A stretch of DNA of 24,739 bases from Modestobacter sp. (GTDB lineage: Bacteria; Actinomycetota; Actinomycetes; Mycobacteriales; Geodermatophilaceae). A program made the translations under genes and the position numbers. Position 1 is the first letter of the stretch; every line of letters begins with the position of its first letter. Shown piece after piece: positions 15,986 to 23,221 of the stretch. The notes beneath the pieces were generated by a model. That model made no database searches. It was not told the DNA's origin and saw only the letters and a list, made by a program, of their open reading frames with translations. The stretch covers positions 1 through 24,739 of the forward strand of contig JAOPUQ010000308.1 of the NCBI GenBank assembly GCA_025963425.1. The letters are read 5' to 3'.

Positions 15986-17216
15986 TGGCGGACCCTTGTT
16001 CGAAGTGCTGACCGAGAGAGTTCGGATGCAGCGTCGGTGACCGGGCTCGGACGAGGTCGACAAGCCGCTTCTCGTATGCGTCCACCAGTCGGCCGGAGTT
16101 TGTTCGGGCGGCTCGGGAGAGGTCGTTGTTGCTGACGCCGAGGTGGATGCCGTGTTCGGCCATGGCGGCCAGGACGTGGGGGGCGAGGGCGGGGTCGGCT
16201 TGAGCCATAGCGGCCATGAGCCGGGAGAAGTGGCGCCGTTCGCGGAGGGCGTCACGGATGAGGCCTGCGGGGTTGTCGCGTCCGGCCAGTTCCAGCCCGC
16301 GTAGCAGCAGCGTGTCGAAGCGGGTCGGGTCGGCGCCGGTGTCGATGACGCGTTGGCGGGCGCTCCAGCACGCGGAGGCCCAGACGGTGCCATCGGCGTG
16401 GGGATCGCTGTGGGGCCCGCCCTGGAAGTACGCCATCGTCCAGCGGGGGTCGAGTTTGCGGCGTCGTTGTTCGGTCAGCGGGATGCTGTGGCGGTGCCAG
16501 CCGTAGATGTCGGGGGTGCCCAGCAGCATCGCAGTGATCACGTCGGCGGTGCCTTCGTCCAGCGCGGTCTTCTTGTTGGTCTGCTGCCCAGGTGGGCGCA
16601 GCCGGTTGAGCCGGAAGTCGGCGGTGTGCCGGCACACGTGGTGGCCCACCTCGTGACAGACGATGGCGGAGTTGTGCGCGGGCGCACGGAAATACTGGCC
16701 GGTGTCGGAGGTGGCGACGAAACCCGCGCCCCCACCCAGATGCACCTCCCCGGCCGGGCTGGCCGCGTCCGGGTCAGCCCCCGCCCCCTCGCCGGGCAGC
16801 CGGTAGTGCCCGCCACTCCACCGGCGGGGCTGTTGGTGCATCCCGATGCGCACCAGCAGACGCGGCAGCGGATGCCCCAGCAGCCCGTTGACATACCGCA
16901 GCGCCCGCTGGGTGTGAAAGGCCACGTTGACCACCCCGAACGCCCGTGCCGCCCGGTCGGCCGCCGCACCGGCCAACGGACCGCCCCCGGCGGAAGGGTC
17001 GAACACCAACCCTCCGCCCAGGCCGCCGCCGGTGAACAACGCTCCGCCGCGCTCGTCGCGGACCGTGGCCTCGGGCAACACGACCTGCGCCGAACCGACC
17101 TCGAGGACATCCAATTCGACCTCCCCGAGCCGCCCCGGCCCACCCCGCCCCTCAGACCCGTTGCGCCCCTCAGACCAGCCGCGCCGGTCGGGGAGGTAGA
17201 CCGCCGCGCGGGTCAT
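15897..17216 (-). CDS. Zinc metallopeptidase-like protein (HExxH, gluzincin pattern)
   Basis: The 439-residue protein carries AIVCHEVGHHVCRHT, an HExxH zinc site at about 188-192, and DEGTADVITAMLLG with a Glu at about 221. That spacing suits a gluzincin third ligand. I cannot place it in a named peptidase family. No signal peptide or membrane helix is seen, so it is probably cytoplasmic. The first ~30 residues are Gly/Arg-rich; about 35-80 look like beta strands (VELDVLEVGSAQVVLPEATV). ATG 17216 overlaps the NTPase stop by four bases (ATGA), showing translational coupling. The open frame continues far upstream but is then the shadow of the NTPase gene. The last ~40 residues are basic and may be a degraded tail. 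Confidence 0.75.
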   Translation of the reverse strand: MTRAAVYLPDRRGWSEGRNGSEGRGGPGRLGEVELDVLEVGSAQVVLPEATVRDERGGALFTGGGLGGGLVFDPSAGGGPLAGAAADRAARAFGVVNVAFHTQRALRYVNGLLGHPLPRLLVRIGMHQQPRRWSGGHYRLPGEGAGADPDAASPAGEVHLGGGAGFVATSDTGQYFRAPAHNSAIVCHEVGHHVCRHTADFRLNRLRPPGQQTNKKTALDEGTADVITAMLLGTPDIYGWHRHSIPLTEQRRRKLDPRWTMAYFQGGPHSDPHADGTVWASACWSARQRVIDTGADPTRFDTLLLRGLELAGRDNPAGLIRDALRERRHFSRLMAAMAQADPALAPHVLAAMAEHGIHLGVSNNDLSRAARTNSGRLVDAYEKRLVDLVRARSPTLHPNSLGQHFEQGSASDRGSRRSRVAPAAVAVPLLRPPRIDRCE

Positions 17217-18229
17217 ACCGGAACCGCCGCACCACTCAACAGCTCCAGCGCACCACCGGCGATCAGCTCCTCCGGCGACAACACCGGAAGCCCGGTCGCC
17301 GCCCTCGCTTCCCGCGACGCCAACGGGCTCGCCGTCAACAACCCGCTCACCGCCTGCACCGGGGCACCCAGATCCGCCATGATCCCGACCCCGGCCACGG
17401 CACCGAGCGCATCGGCCACCGCCAGCACCACTCCGTCCGCGAACCCCGCCAGCCCTGCGGCCAACTCCTGGGTCTCCTCTTGCAACAACCCGTCGGCGAT
17501 CTCCAACACCACCACCGACGCACCCCGCCCGACCAGTGCGTCCCGGATCCCGACCATCGTGGCCCGCAACCGCTGCGGTGGATAACCGAACGTCGACGCC
17601 ATCCCGAAATCCAGGAAGTCCACGATCTCGGCTGCCCCGGCGTCCTGATACATCCACCGGTCCTTCCCGCTCCCGGAACCGGTGACCTTGCCCGCCCCCA
17701 CCCGCAACCCGGCGCGTGACCACCCCTGCACCAACGCTGCCGCCGTCGTCGTTTTCCCCGCCCCCATCGACGAACCCACCACCACGAACGTGCCCAACTC
17801 CGCCCGCGCCGGCTCGGGCGCCGCCATCGCATAGCCGTCCAGCGACAACGGCCGACCGGACCGATCGGCCAACAGCCCCAGCACCTCCAGAACCGTGGGC
17901 TCATCACGCCGCGCATGCGCCGAGGCCACCCGCCCGACCACACCACCCGCGGTCAAGAGGTGTGCCTCCGGCCCCGTCGGCAGATAGCCTTCGTAGTAAT
18001 CAGTGGCATACCGATTACCGAGCGCCCCCGCCACCACATCCCCCGGATACAACCGGACCTGCCGGCCATCCGGGTTTTCCAAATGGTCATGAGCCCGCAC
18101 GTCCACCACCCTGGCCGCCACCAGATCCCCCAACCGCGGCTCACGATCAAGACTCACCAGCCCGACCGTCCCACGATCAACCACCCCACGGGTGACATAG
18201 CTCCACTTGACATCCAAGAACTGTTGCAT
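17213..18229 (-). CDS. P-loop NTPase, DUF1611/MobB-like
   Basis: The 338-residue protein has an N-terminal beta-rich domain (about 1-140: LDVKWSYVTRGVVDRGTVGL, YPGDVVAGALGNRYATD) and a C-terminal P-loop domain. Walker A is GSSMGAGKTTTA (~152-163). GAGKVTGSGSGKDRWMY follows at about 178-194. The Walker B-like strand VVVLEIADGLLQ is at about 239-250. The C-terminal domain recalls DUF1611 and MobB-type SIMIBI NTPases, which may phosphorylate or activate small molecules; substrate unknown. ATG 18229 has a perfect GGGAGG site. It overlaps the metallopeptidase gene by four bases and begins about 110 nt from the broken sulfatase. Confidence 0.75.
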   Translation of the reverse strand: MQQFLDVKWSYVTRGVVDRGTVGLVSLDREPRLGDLVAARVVDVRAHDHLENPDGRQVRLYPGDVVAGALGNRYATDYYEGYLPTGPEAHLLTAGGVVGRVASAHARRDEPTVLEVLGLLADRSGRPLSLDGYAMAAPEPARAELGTFVVVGSSMGAGKTTTAAALVQGWSRAGLRVGAGKVTGSGSGKDRWMYQDAGAAEIVDFLDFGMASTFGYPPQRLRATMVGIRDALVGRGASVVVLEIADGLLQEETQELAAGLAGFADGVVLAVADALGAVAGVGIMADLGAPVQAVSGLLTASPLASREARAATGLPVLSPEELIAGGALELLSGAAVPV

Positions 18230-18529
18230 TACTAGCCTCCCGCGCAGGTGCTCGAACCGGATCTCGGCGCTTCCGCATGGCCATTTCTGTATGGCCATTC
18301 TCGCGCTGCTTGCTTGCATCGGCCGCGGCCGTATCGGTGACGTAGCCGTAGTCGTTGAGGCCCTCTGCGGCCAGCGAACTGCTCTTCGGGATCTCCCCCG
18401 CGTAGCCGTCCCAGTCGTTCGGAAACTCCGCGATACGACCCTGCCCGATGCGGTGATGATGACGACCGGTCAGCAGCGACGCCCGAGTGGGCGAGCACAT
18501 CGCCGTCGTGTGGAAACGGTTGAACCGAT

Positions 18530-18567
18530 ACCCTCGTTGTGGATCCGGACCCTCGTTGTGGATCCGG
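18530..18567. repeat. Exact 19-bp tandem duplication
   Basis: ACCCTCGTTGTGGATCCGG occurs twice head-to-tail (18530-18548 and 18549-18567). It lies inside the sulfatase remnant and shifts its frame by one base. Confidence 0.9.
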
Positions 18568-18597
18568 TCAGCGTGTCCGTTCGTATATCGCGGCCAT

Positions 18598-18651
18598 ACG
18601 TGGTCGGAAGCCCCGGGCCCGCATCAACGTGGTCGGAAGTCCCGGGCCCGC
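18598..18651. repeat. 29-bp-period tandem duplication
   Basis: A 25-nt unit beginning ACGTGGTCGGAAG and ending CCCGGGCCCGC is present at 18598-18622 and 18627-18651 with one mismatch. The period of 29 is not a multiple of three and breaks the sulfatase frame just after its Asp pair. Confidence 0.85.
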
Positions 18652-18733
18652 GTCGTCGATCAACACGATCAGGATGTTCGGTGCACGTCGGGCAGCCGTT
18701 GCGGCTGGATACGTTTCGAGTAGACCGATTCCT

Positions 18734-19509
18734 GCATCGTTCTGCCCACTATGCTTGTAGACGGAGTTGGCCGGAACGGCAAAAGCACTTGTGAGCTGAA
18801 CGGCATTCCATTTCCCCCACCTAGTCGTCCACAACCCAGCCGGGCCCCGGTTGACGCCCATTGGCGCTGCGACGCGGCCACATGGGTGCCGGGACAAGCG
18901 ATCACTGCCGGCGCAGCCGAGCCCGCACATCACTGATCAGCAGTTGGGCCTCCGGCAGTCGGTGACTCGGGCCGTCGGCGGCGGCGCCCGACAACGTCAT
19001 CCCGGACGTTGCCCGGGTGCCTTGGTATGCGCCCTCCTCCCCCAGTACTCCCCCAGGGCGCCGAAGTCGTATGCACCAGAAGAAGCGTCGACCGAGCAGC
19101 GGCAGCCCACATCACCCGCAAAGGGTGAGCACCCCTCCGGCGCGACGAGCAAACGACGCCGCGGCTGCGGGCAGTCACCGCCGATCAGCGCTGGGTGATG
19201 CGCCTACGGTGCAGGGTTCTAGGCGCCGCAGCGATCGCCGGTGCGAGCCCCGACTGGGGTGCGGCACAACGGGTGGCTAGCTTTCGCCTCCGGCGTCAAG
19301 GCCGGTAAGGGGCAGGGGTCATCGGGCCGGGTGCTCGATGGCGTCCGGCCGGTGTGGCAGCGCAGTGATCGAGACCGGCGGTGGGGCCGGGGTTCGGCAG
19401 GCTGATCAGGCGCCGTCGAGCGGCAGGCTTTCGTGTGCGCCGTAAAGGGCCCAGGGCGAGCGGGCGGCAAGCTAGGTTGCGCCGTCGTGCGGCATAGCTG
19501 TCGCAGCCG
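18734..19509. other. 776-bp gap, no identifiable gene
   Basis: All frames are short and Arg/Ser/Pro-rich. Two short minus-strand stretches look coding-like but are unassigned: LAARSPWALYGAHESLPLDG ending at a stop near 19410, and AYDFGALGEYWGRR near 19040-19080. The stretch lies between a sulfatase remnant and IS debris and is probably scrambled mobile DNA. Confidence 0.4.
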
Positions 19510-20035
19510 TCACCGCTCGCTCTGGTGCCGGGCTCGACGGTAGCGCTGTTCGTCGAAGGGTTGCTGGGTCTTCAGCAGCGTGTAGGCCAGTCGGCAGGCG
19601 TGGCGGGCCAGAGCGACCCGGGCCTGGATCGGGTGCATGCCGCGGGCGCGCAGTTCCTGGTCGCAGTCGTGGAAGGCGCCGCAGCGTCTGGATCCGGGCC
19701 ACCACCGCACCCCGGGTCTGGGTCGGGCTGGCATGCGGGGCGCTGGACCGGTCGACCAGGCCCACCTCGCCCAGAGCGGCGTAGCGGGCGTTCCACGTCG
19801 ACAGGCATTGCGGGACACCCCGGCCTCGGCGGCGACGTGGGCGATCGGGCGGGTCGCGCAGCGGTCGATCAACCGCAACCTGCCGGCAGGGGTCAACGGG
19901 GCATCAGCGTGGGACACGACGGGTCTCCGGGTCGGTCAGGACGTGTTTGTCAGCCCTTCACATCCTGCCGCCGGGGACCCGTCCCACGTCCCGACGCCTA
20001 CAGCCCAGCCGTCACCAACCTCATGACCCACAACA
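19510..20035 (-). mobile_element. Chimeric IS remnant: IS481-type start joined to an IS110-like end
   Basis: From GTG 19917 the translation VSHADAPLTPAGRLRLIDRC, then PIAHVAAEAGVSR is the N-terminal HTH of an IS481-type transposase. One missing C (about 19815) moves it to the next frame, which continues LSTWNARYAALGEVGLVDRS and APHASPTQTRGAVVARI. About 19690 the text changes to ELRARGMHPIQARVALARHA and FDEQRYRRARHQSER, which fits the C-terminal tail of an IS110-like transposase. The outer end may be 20011-20035, reading TGTTGTGGGTCATGAGG outward on the minus strand. Neither transposase can be active. Confidence 0.65.
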
Positions 20036-20191
20036 CCCAGCCGGGAGAAAGGACACGGCAGCGAGGTCGAGCAACCGATCGGGTCCAGGCGCTCGGAAGC
20101 CACCCCGTGGAGCCCCCTCGCGCGGGCGTCCTGCCCGGCACGTACTCAGCAGCGGCCGGCCGGTCACGCCATCCCACGTAGTCTCGATGGC

Positions 20192-21655
20192 GTGAGCGTC
20201 GCACCGCCACCGACCGTCATCCTCGATGACCGCTTTGCCCGCGAGCTTGGGGAGATGGCTCTTCCCTGGCAGGCAGAGGCGGCTCCCGACCCGCGGCTGC
20301 TCGTGCTCAACGAGCCGCTGGCCACCGAGCTCGGCCTCGACCCCGCCTGGCTGCGGACCTCCGACGGCCTGCGCCTGCTGGTCGGCAACCTCGTCCCCAG
20401 CGGTGCCACTCCGGTGGCGCAGGCCTACGCCGGGCACCAGTTCGGCGGGTTCGCCCCGCGTCTCGGCGACGGGCGGGCACTCCTGCTCGGTGAGGTCATC
20501 GACGCCGACGGCCGCCGTCGCGACCTCCACCTCAAGGGCTCCGGGCGCACGCCGTTCGCGCGCGGCGGCGACGGCCTGGCCGCGGTCGGTCCGATGCTGC
20601 GCGAGTACGTGATCAGCGAGGCGATGCATGCCCTCGGCATCCCCACGACCCGCTCCCTGGCCGTGGTGGCGACCGGGCGCCCGGTGCGCCGCGAGACCCT
20701 GTTGCCGGGAGCCGTGCTCGCCCGGGTCGCAAGCAGCCATCTGCGCGTCGGAAGCTTCCAGTACGCCCGGGGCACCGGCGACGTCGACCTCCTGCGCCGC
20801 CTGGCCGACCACGCGATCACCCGACACCACCCCGCCGCCGCGGAGGCCGAGCGCCCCTACCTCGCCCTGTTCGAGGCGGTGGTCGCCGCCCAGGCGTCGC
20901 TGGTGGCCCAGTGGATGCTCGTGGGTTTCGTCCACGGGGTCATGAACACCGACAACATGACCATCTCGGGCGAGACCATCGACTACGGGCCGTGCTCCTT
21001 CATGGAGGCCTTCGACCCGGCCACGGACTACAGCTCCATCGACGTGGGCGGGCGCTACGCCTACGGCAACCAGCCGGTCGTGGCCGAGTGGAACCTCGCC
21101 CGGCTCGCCGAGGCTCTCCTCCCTCTCATTCACGACGACCAGGAGCAGGCGGTCGCACTCGCGGTGGAGTCACTCGGCGCGTTCGGTCAGCAGTACGAGG
21201 CCGCGTGGTCAGCCGGGATGCGGGCCAAGCTCGGCCTGCCCGATGGCCACGACGACGCGGCGTTCTCGCCTCTGGTCGACGAGCTGCTCGCCCTGCTCCA
21301 GGAGGGCCACGTCGATCACACGTCGTTCTTCCGCCACCTCGGCGCGGCCGCCCGCGGCGACGCCGAGCCCACGCGCCGATTGTTCCTCGACCTCGCGGCG
21401 TTCGACGGGTGGGTGGAGCGCTGGCGCGCCCTGGGTCCGGACGCCGAGGTGATGGACCGGGTCAACCCCGTCTACATCCCCCGCAACCACCTCGTCGAAG
21501 AGGCCCTCACCGCCGCGACCGAGGGCGACCTGGATCCGCTCGAACGGCTCCTGGACGCAGTGGCCACCCCCTACGCCGAACGCCCTGGCCTCGAGCGCTA
21601 CGCCACCGCCGCCCCGAAGGACTTCGGCGTCTACCGGACCTTCTGCGGGACCTGA
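20192..21655 (+). CDS. selO: SelO family protein adenylyltransferase (AMPylase)
   Basis: The 487-residue pseudokinase-fold protein transfers AMP to Ser/Thr/Tyr of target proteins, a redox-stress function established in other bacteria. Key residues align with the Pseudomonas enzyme at an offset of +2: Lys115 (DLHLKGSGRTPFARGG), Glu138 (LREYVISEAMH), Arg178 (AVLARVASS), Asp254 and Asn255 (HGVMNTDNM), and Asp264 (TIDYGPCSF). The C-terminus ends FCGT, the Cys-containing tail typical of the family. The GTG start at 20192 is chosen because the conserved N-terminus begins shortly after; no clear ribosome site is seen, so it may be leaderless. A hairpin follows the stop, so it is probably monocistronic. 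Confidence 0.95.
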   Translation: MSVAPPPTVILDDRFARELGEMALPWQAEAAPDPRLLVLNEPLATELGLDPAWLRTSDGLRLLVGNLVPSGATPVAQAYAGHQFGGFAPRLGDGRALLLGEVIDADGRRRDLHLKGSGRTPFARGGDGLAAVGPMLREYVISEAMHALGIPTTRSLAVVATGRPVRRETLLPGAVLARVASSHLRVGSFQYARGTGDVDLLRRLADHAITRHHPAAAEAERPYLALFEAVVAAQASLVAQWMLVGFVHGVMNTDNMTISGETIDYGPCSFMEAFDPATDYSSIDVGGRYAYGNQPVVAEWNLARLAEALLPLIHDDQEQAVALAVESLGAFGQQYEAAWSAGMRAKLGLPDGHDDAAFSPLVDELLALLQEGHVDHTSFFRHLGAAARGDAEPTRRLFLDLAAFDGWVERWRALGPDAEVMDRVNPVYIPRNHLVEEALTAATEGDLDPLERLLDAVATPYAERPGLERYATAAPKDFGVYRTFCGT

Positions 21656-21662
21656 GGCCTCG

Positions 21663-21680
21663 CCCCCGCTGCTGCGGGGG
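21663..21680 (+). terminator. GC-rich hairpin after selO
   Basis: CCCCCGC-TGCT-GCGGGGG forms a perfect 7-bp stem and tetraloop eight nt after the selO stop. No T-run follows, as is common in actinobacteria. Confidence 0.65.
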
Positions 21681-21867
21681 ACACAGCAGCGCTCCACCGC
21701 CGCTGCCCCGGATGTCGACTCGAACAGGACCGCCGACATTGCCCCGGGCGTCGACACCGCGGCCGACCTGCGCTGACCACAGCGTCGTCGGACGACGATC
21801 CGGGGCCAGGCACGTGCCCACGGCGTCATGTGCCCCCCGGAGGGTCGCCACAGGCGTGACCAGGGTG

Positions 21868-21913
21868 GTTGTGGAGTACAACTTGCCTACCTACCGTTGG
21901 TGTCGGCAACCAA
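21868..21913. promoter_or_regulatory. Two palindromes before the MarR gene
   Basis: GTTGT-GGAGT-ACAAC (21868-21882) and TTGGT-GTCGGCA-ACCAA (21897-21913) lie in the 60 nt before the GTG start of the MarR regulator. MarR proteins bind 15-20 bp palindromes and commonly repress their own genes, so these are candidate self-operators. Arms are short (5 bp each). Confidence 0.4.
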
Positions 21914-21925
21914 TAGGGGGAACGA

Positions 21926-22378
21926 GTGGACACGGAGATCGGCCCGCAGATCCTGGCCGCATTCTCGGGCATCGTCCGGAAGATCCGGGCGCTGGAGACG
22001 ACCGGCGAGGCGACGGGCGACGTCCCGTTCTCCGTGATCGCCGTACTGGGGCTGCTGAGCGACAACGGTGAGCTGCGACTGGGCGCGGTGGCCGCGAGTC
22101 TCGGCGTCGACACCTCGGTGATCAGCCGGACCGTCGCCGTCGCCGTGCACCGAGGGCTGGTGTCGCGCCGCCCGGATCCCCGGGACGGACGCGCGTGCCT
22201 GCTGTCGTTGACCGAGCGCGGGGGTCGGTGCCTGGCTGACCGGCGCAACCAGCGGCTGCGTCTTCTCTCAGCGGTCATCGAGGAATGGGAGCCCGGATCG
22301 GCAGAGGCGCTGCTGGCGGGTATCACCCGGCTTCGCGACGGCCTCGCCGCCACCGGGACCGCTCTGGCGGCCGCGTAG
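21926..22378 (+). CDS. MarR-family transcriptional regulator
   Basis: The 150-residue protein has the winged-helix layout of MarR repressors: VIAVLGLLSDNGELRLGAVA, the recognition helix VDTSVISRTVAVAVHRGL, and the wing SRRPDPRDGRACLLSLTERG with its D-x-R signature. MarR dimers usually respond to phenolics, antibiotics or oxidants and control a neighbouring gene. No obvious target adjoins: upstream is selO (270 nt away, own hairpin), downstream IS debris. GTG 21926 has AGGGGG six nt upstream. A downstream partner may have been lost to IS insertion. Confidence 0.88.
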   Translation: MDTEIGPQILAAFSGIVRKIRALETTGEATGDVPFSVIAVLGLLSDNGELRLGAVAASLGVDTSVISRTVAVAVHRGLVSRRPDPRDGRACLLSLTERGGRCLADRRNQRLRLLSAVIEEWEPGSAEALLAGITRLRDGLAATGTALAAA

Positions 22379-22429
22379 CCGCAGACGCTCGCCCCGGGGC
22401 GCTCACTCGGCCGCTTGGTGTCACCCCTC

Positions 22430-22590
22430 GACGGCCCCTCGGGCCACGCCCCGACCCGTACCCACTTGTAGACCGTCTGCCGGCGGACGCCCAACTGCTG
22501 GGCGACCTCGCCCGGCCGGTGCCCGGCCAGGACACGGTCGACGAGCAACCTGCGGCACAGATCGTCGTGCGGGCATGAGCGAAACCCACT
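22430..22590 (-). mobile_element. IS481-type transposase N-terminal fragment
   Basis: On the minus strand GTG 22589 gives GFAHARTTIC. One frame over, RRLLVDRVLAGHRPGEVAQQ continues through LGVRRQTVYKWVR, the helix-turn-helix of IS481-family transposases. A one-base shift lies at about 22553. The catalytic DDE domain is absent. It differs in sequence from the IS481 fragment near 19.8 kb, so two different insertions contributed. Confidence 0.65.
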
Positions 22591-22646
22591 GAGACCTCCG
22601 GTTCGGAACGGCGACGTCAGGCACCGCCACTCCTTCCGGAGGTCTC
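22591..22646. repeat. 11-bp inverted repeat, 56 bp overall
   Basis: GAGACCTCCGG (22591-22601) and CCGGAGGTCTC (22636-22646) are exact complements around a 34-nt centre, immediately upstream of the IS481 fragment's start. This could be an IS end structure, a solo mini-element, or a terminator protecting the transposase from read-through. Confidence 0.7.
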
Positions 22647-23221
22647 CGCCGTGATCAAGCCGCCACGCCGACCGTCAACAACGTCCCTGGGCACGACAGC
22701 TGGCGACGGCGACCCGAACCGAGCATGCGGAGCCCACCCGGCGGCCGGCGCCGCCGGCCGCAGGCCCGCACTCCTCGGCGACAGGGCGGGGAGCCCTGAC
22801 CCCGCAGACCGTTCCCCGTCCGGCACCATCTCCGGCGGGTGCCCCCGCAGCCGACGGACCCGCTTCTCTCCGGTCGCGCCGGCGCCCGACCCGGGCTCCC
22901 CGGGACCCACACCGGTGCCGACAGCTCTCCCGCCGGGCCGGCCGGCCCGGCCCGGCCCCGACGACGTCACCCGCCACGCCGTCCTCCGCCACGCCCTCGT
23001 CCTCGCCCTCCCCCTGCCCCGGGGCGTGTCATCGGGGCCCGAGGTCGCTCGCGATCTCCGAGGAACGGCAGACCGAGAATCCCGGCGGGCGGGCCGGGCA
23101 GCGACGGGCCCGAGGTGATCACAGGGGCTGCGACGGTTCGTCGACGTCGGTGCGCCGGCAGAACGCGCGGCATGGGCAGCTGACGGCATCGCGTTACTGA
23201 GTTGCGCGACCGCCTGCCTCG
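22647..23221. other. 575-bp gap, no convincing gene
   Basis: A plus-strand frame from GTG 22651 runs 155 codons but is Pro/Arg/Gly-rich without any conserved motif, so I do not call it. A perfect 9-bp hairpin, GCGGCCGGC-GCC-GCCGGCCGC, lies at 22741-22761. The rest shows no other structure to me. Confidence 0.5.

Larger units (their letters stand above)
18340..18733 (-). pseudogene. Arylsulfatase N-terminal remnant
   Basis: Pieces in three frames spell the start of a type I arylsulfatase. APNILIVLIDDAGPGLPTT carries the metal-binding Asp pair. TYGRDIRTDTL and RIHNEG follow. FNRFHTTAMCSPTRASLLTG holds the C-x-P-x-R site, whose Cys becomes formylglycine. EFPNDWDGYAGEIPKSSSLA leads to DYGYVTD, where similarity ends near 18340. 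The breaks coincide with two short tandem duplications (18530-18567 and 18598-18651), neither a multiple of three. The remaining ~600 residues of the enzyme are absent; the NTPase operon starts just beyond. Confidence 0.8.

Noticed and set aside
16353..17585. 410-codon plus-strand frame
   Set aside because: It is the antisense of the metallopeptidase and NTPase genes. Its translation is Pro/Arg/Ala-rich with no motifs, while the minus strand carries HExxH and Walker A.
17217..17723. N-terminal extension of the metallopeptidase frame up to 17723
   Set aside because: It lies wholly inside the NTPase gene on the same strand and is Gly/Arg-rich. The ATGA overlap at 17213-17216 gives the natural start.
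19200..19275. tRNA-like stretch with a GGTGCGAGCCCC T-loop-like motif
   Set aside because: The T-arm bases do not pair, and no acceptor or anticodon stem can be drawn.
20021..21133. 370-codon minus-strand frame
   Set aside because: It is antisense to selO, whose catalytic residues are all present on the plus strand.
22651..23118. 155-codon plus-strand frame starting with GTG
   Set aside because: There is a weak start context, extreme Pro/Arg/Gly content and no conserved block. It is best explained by high GC.
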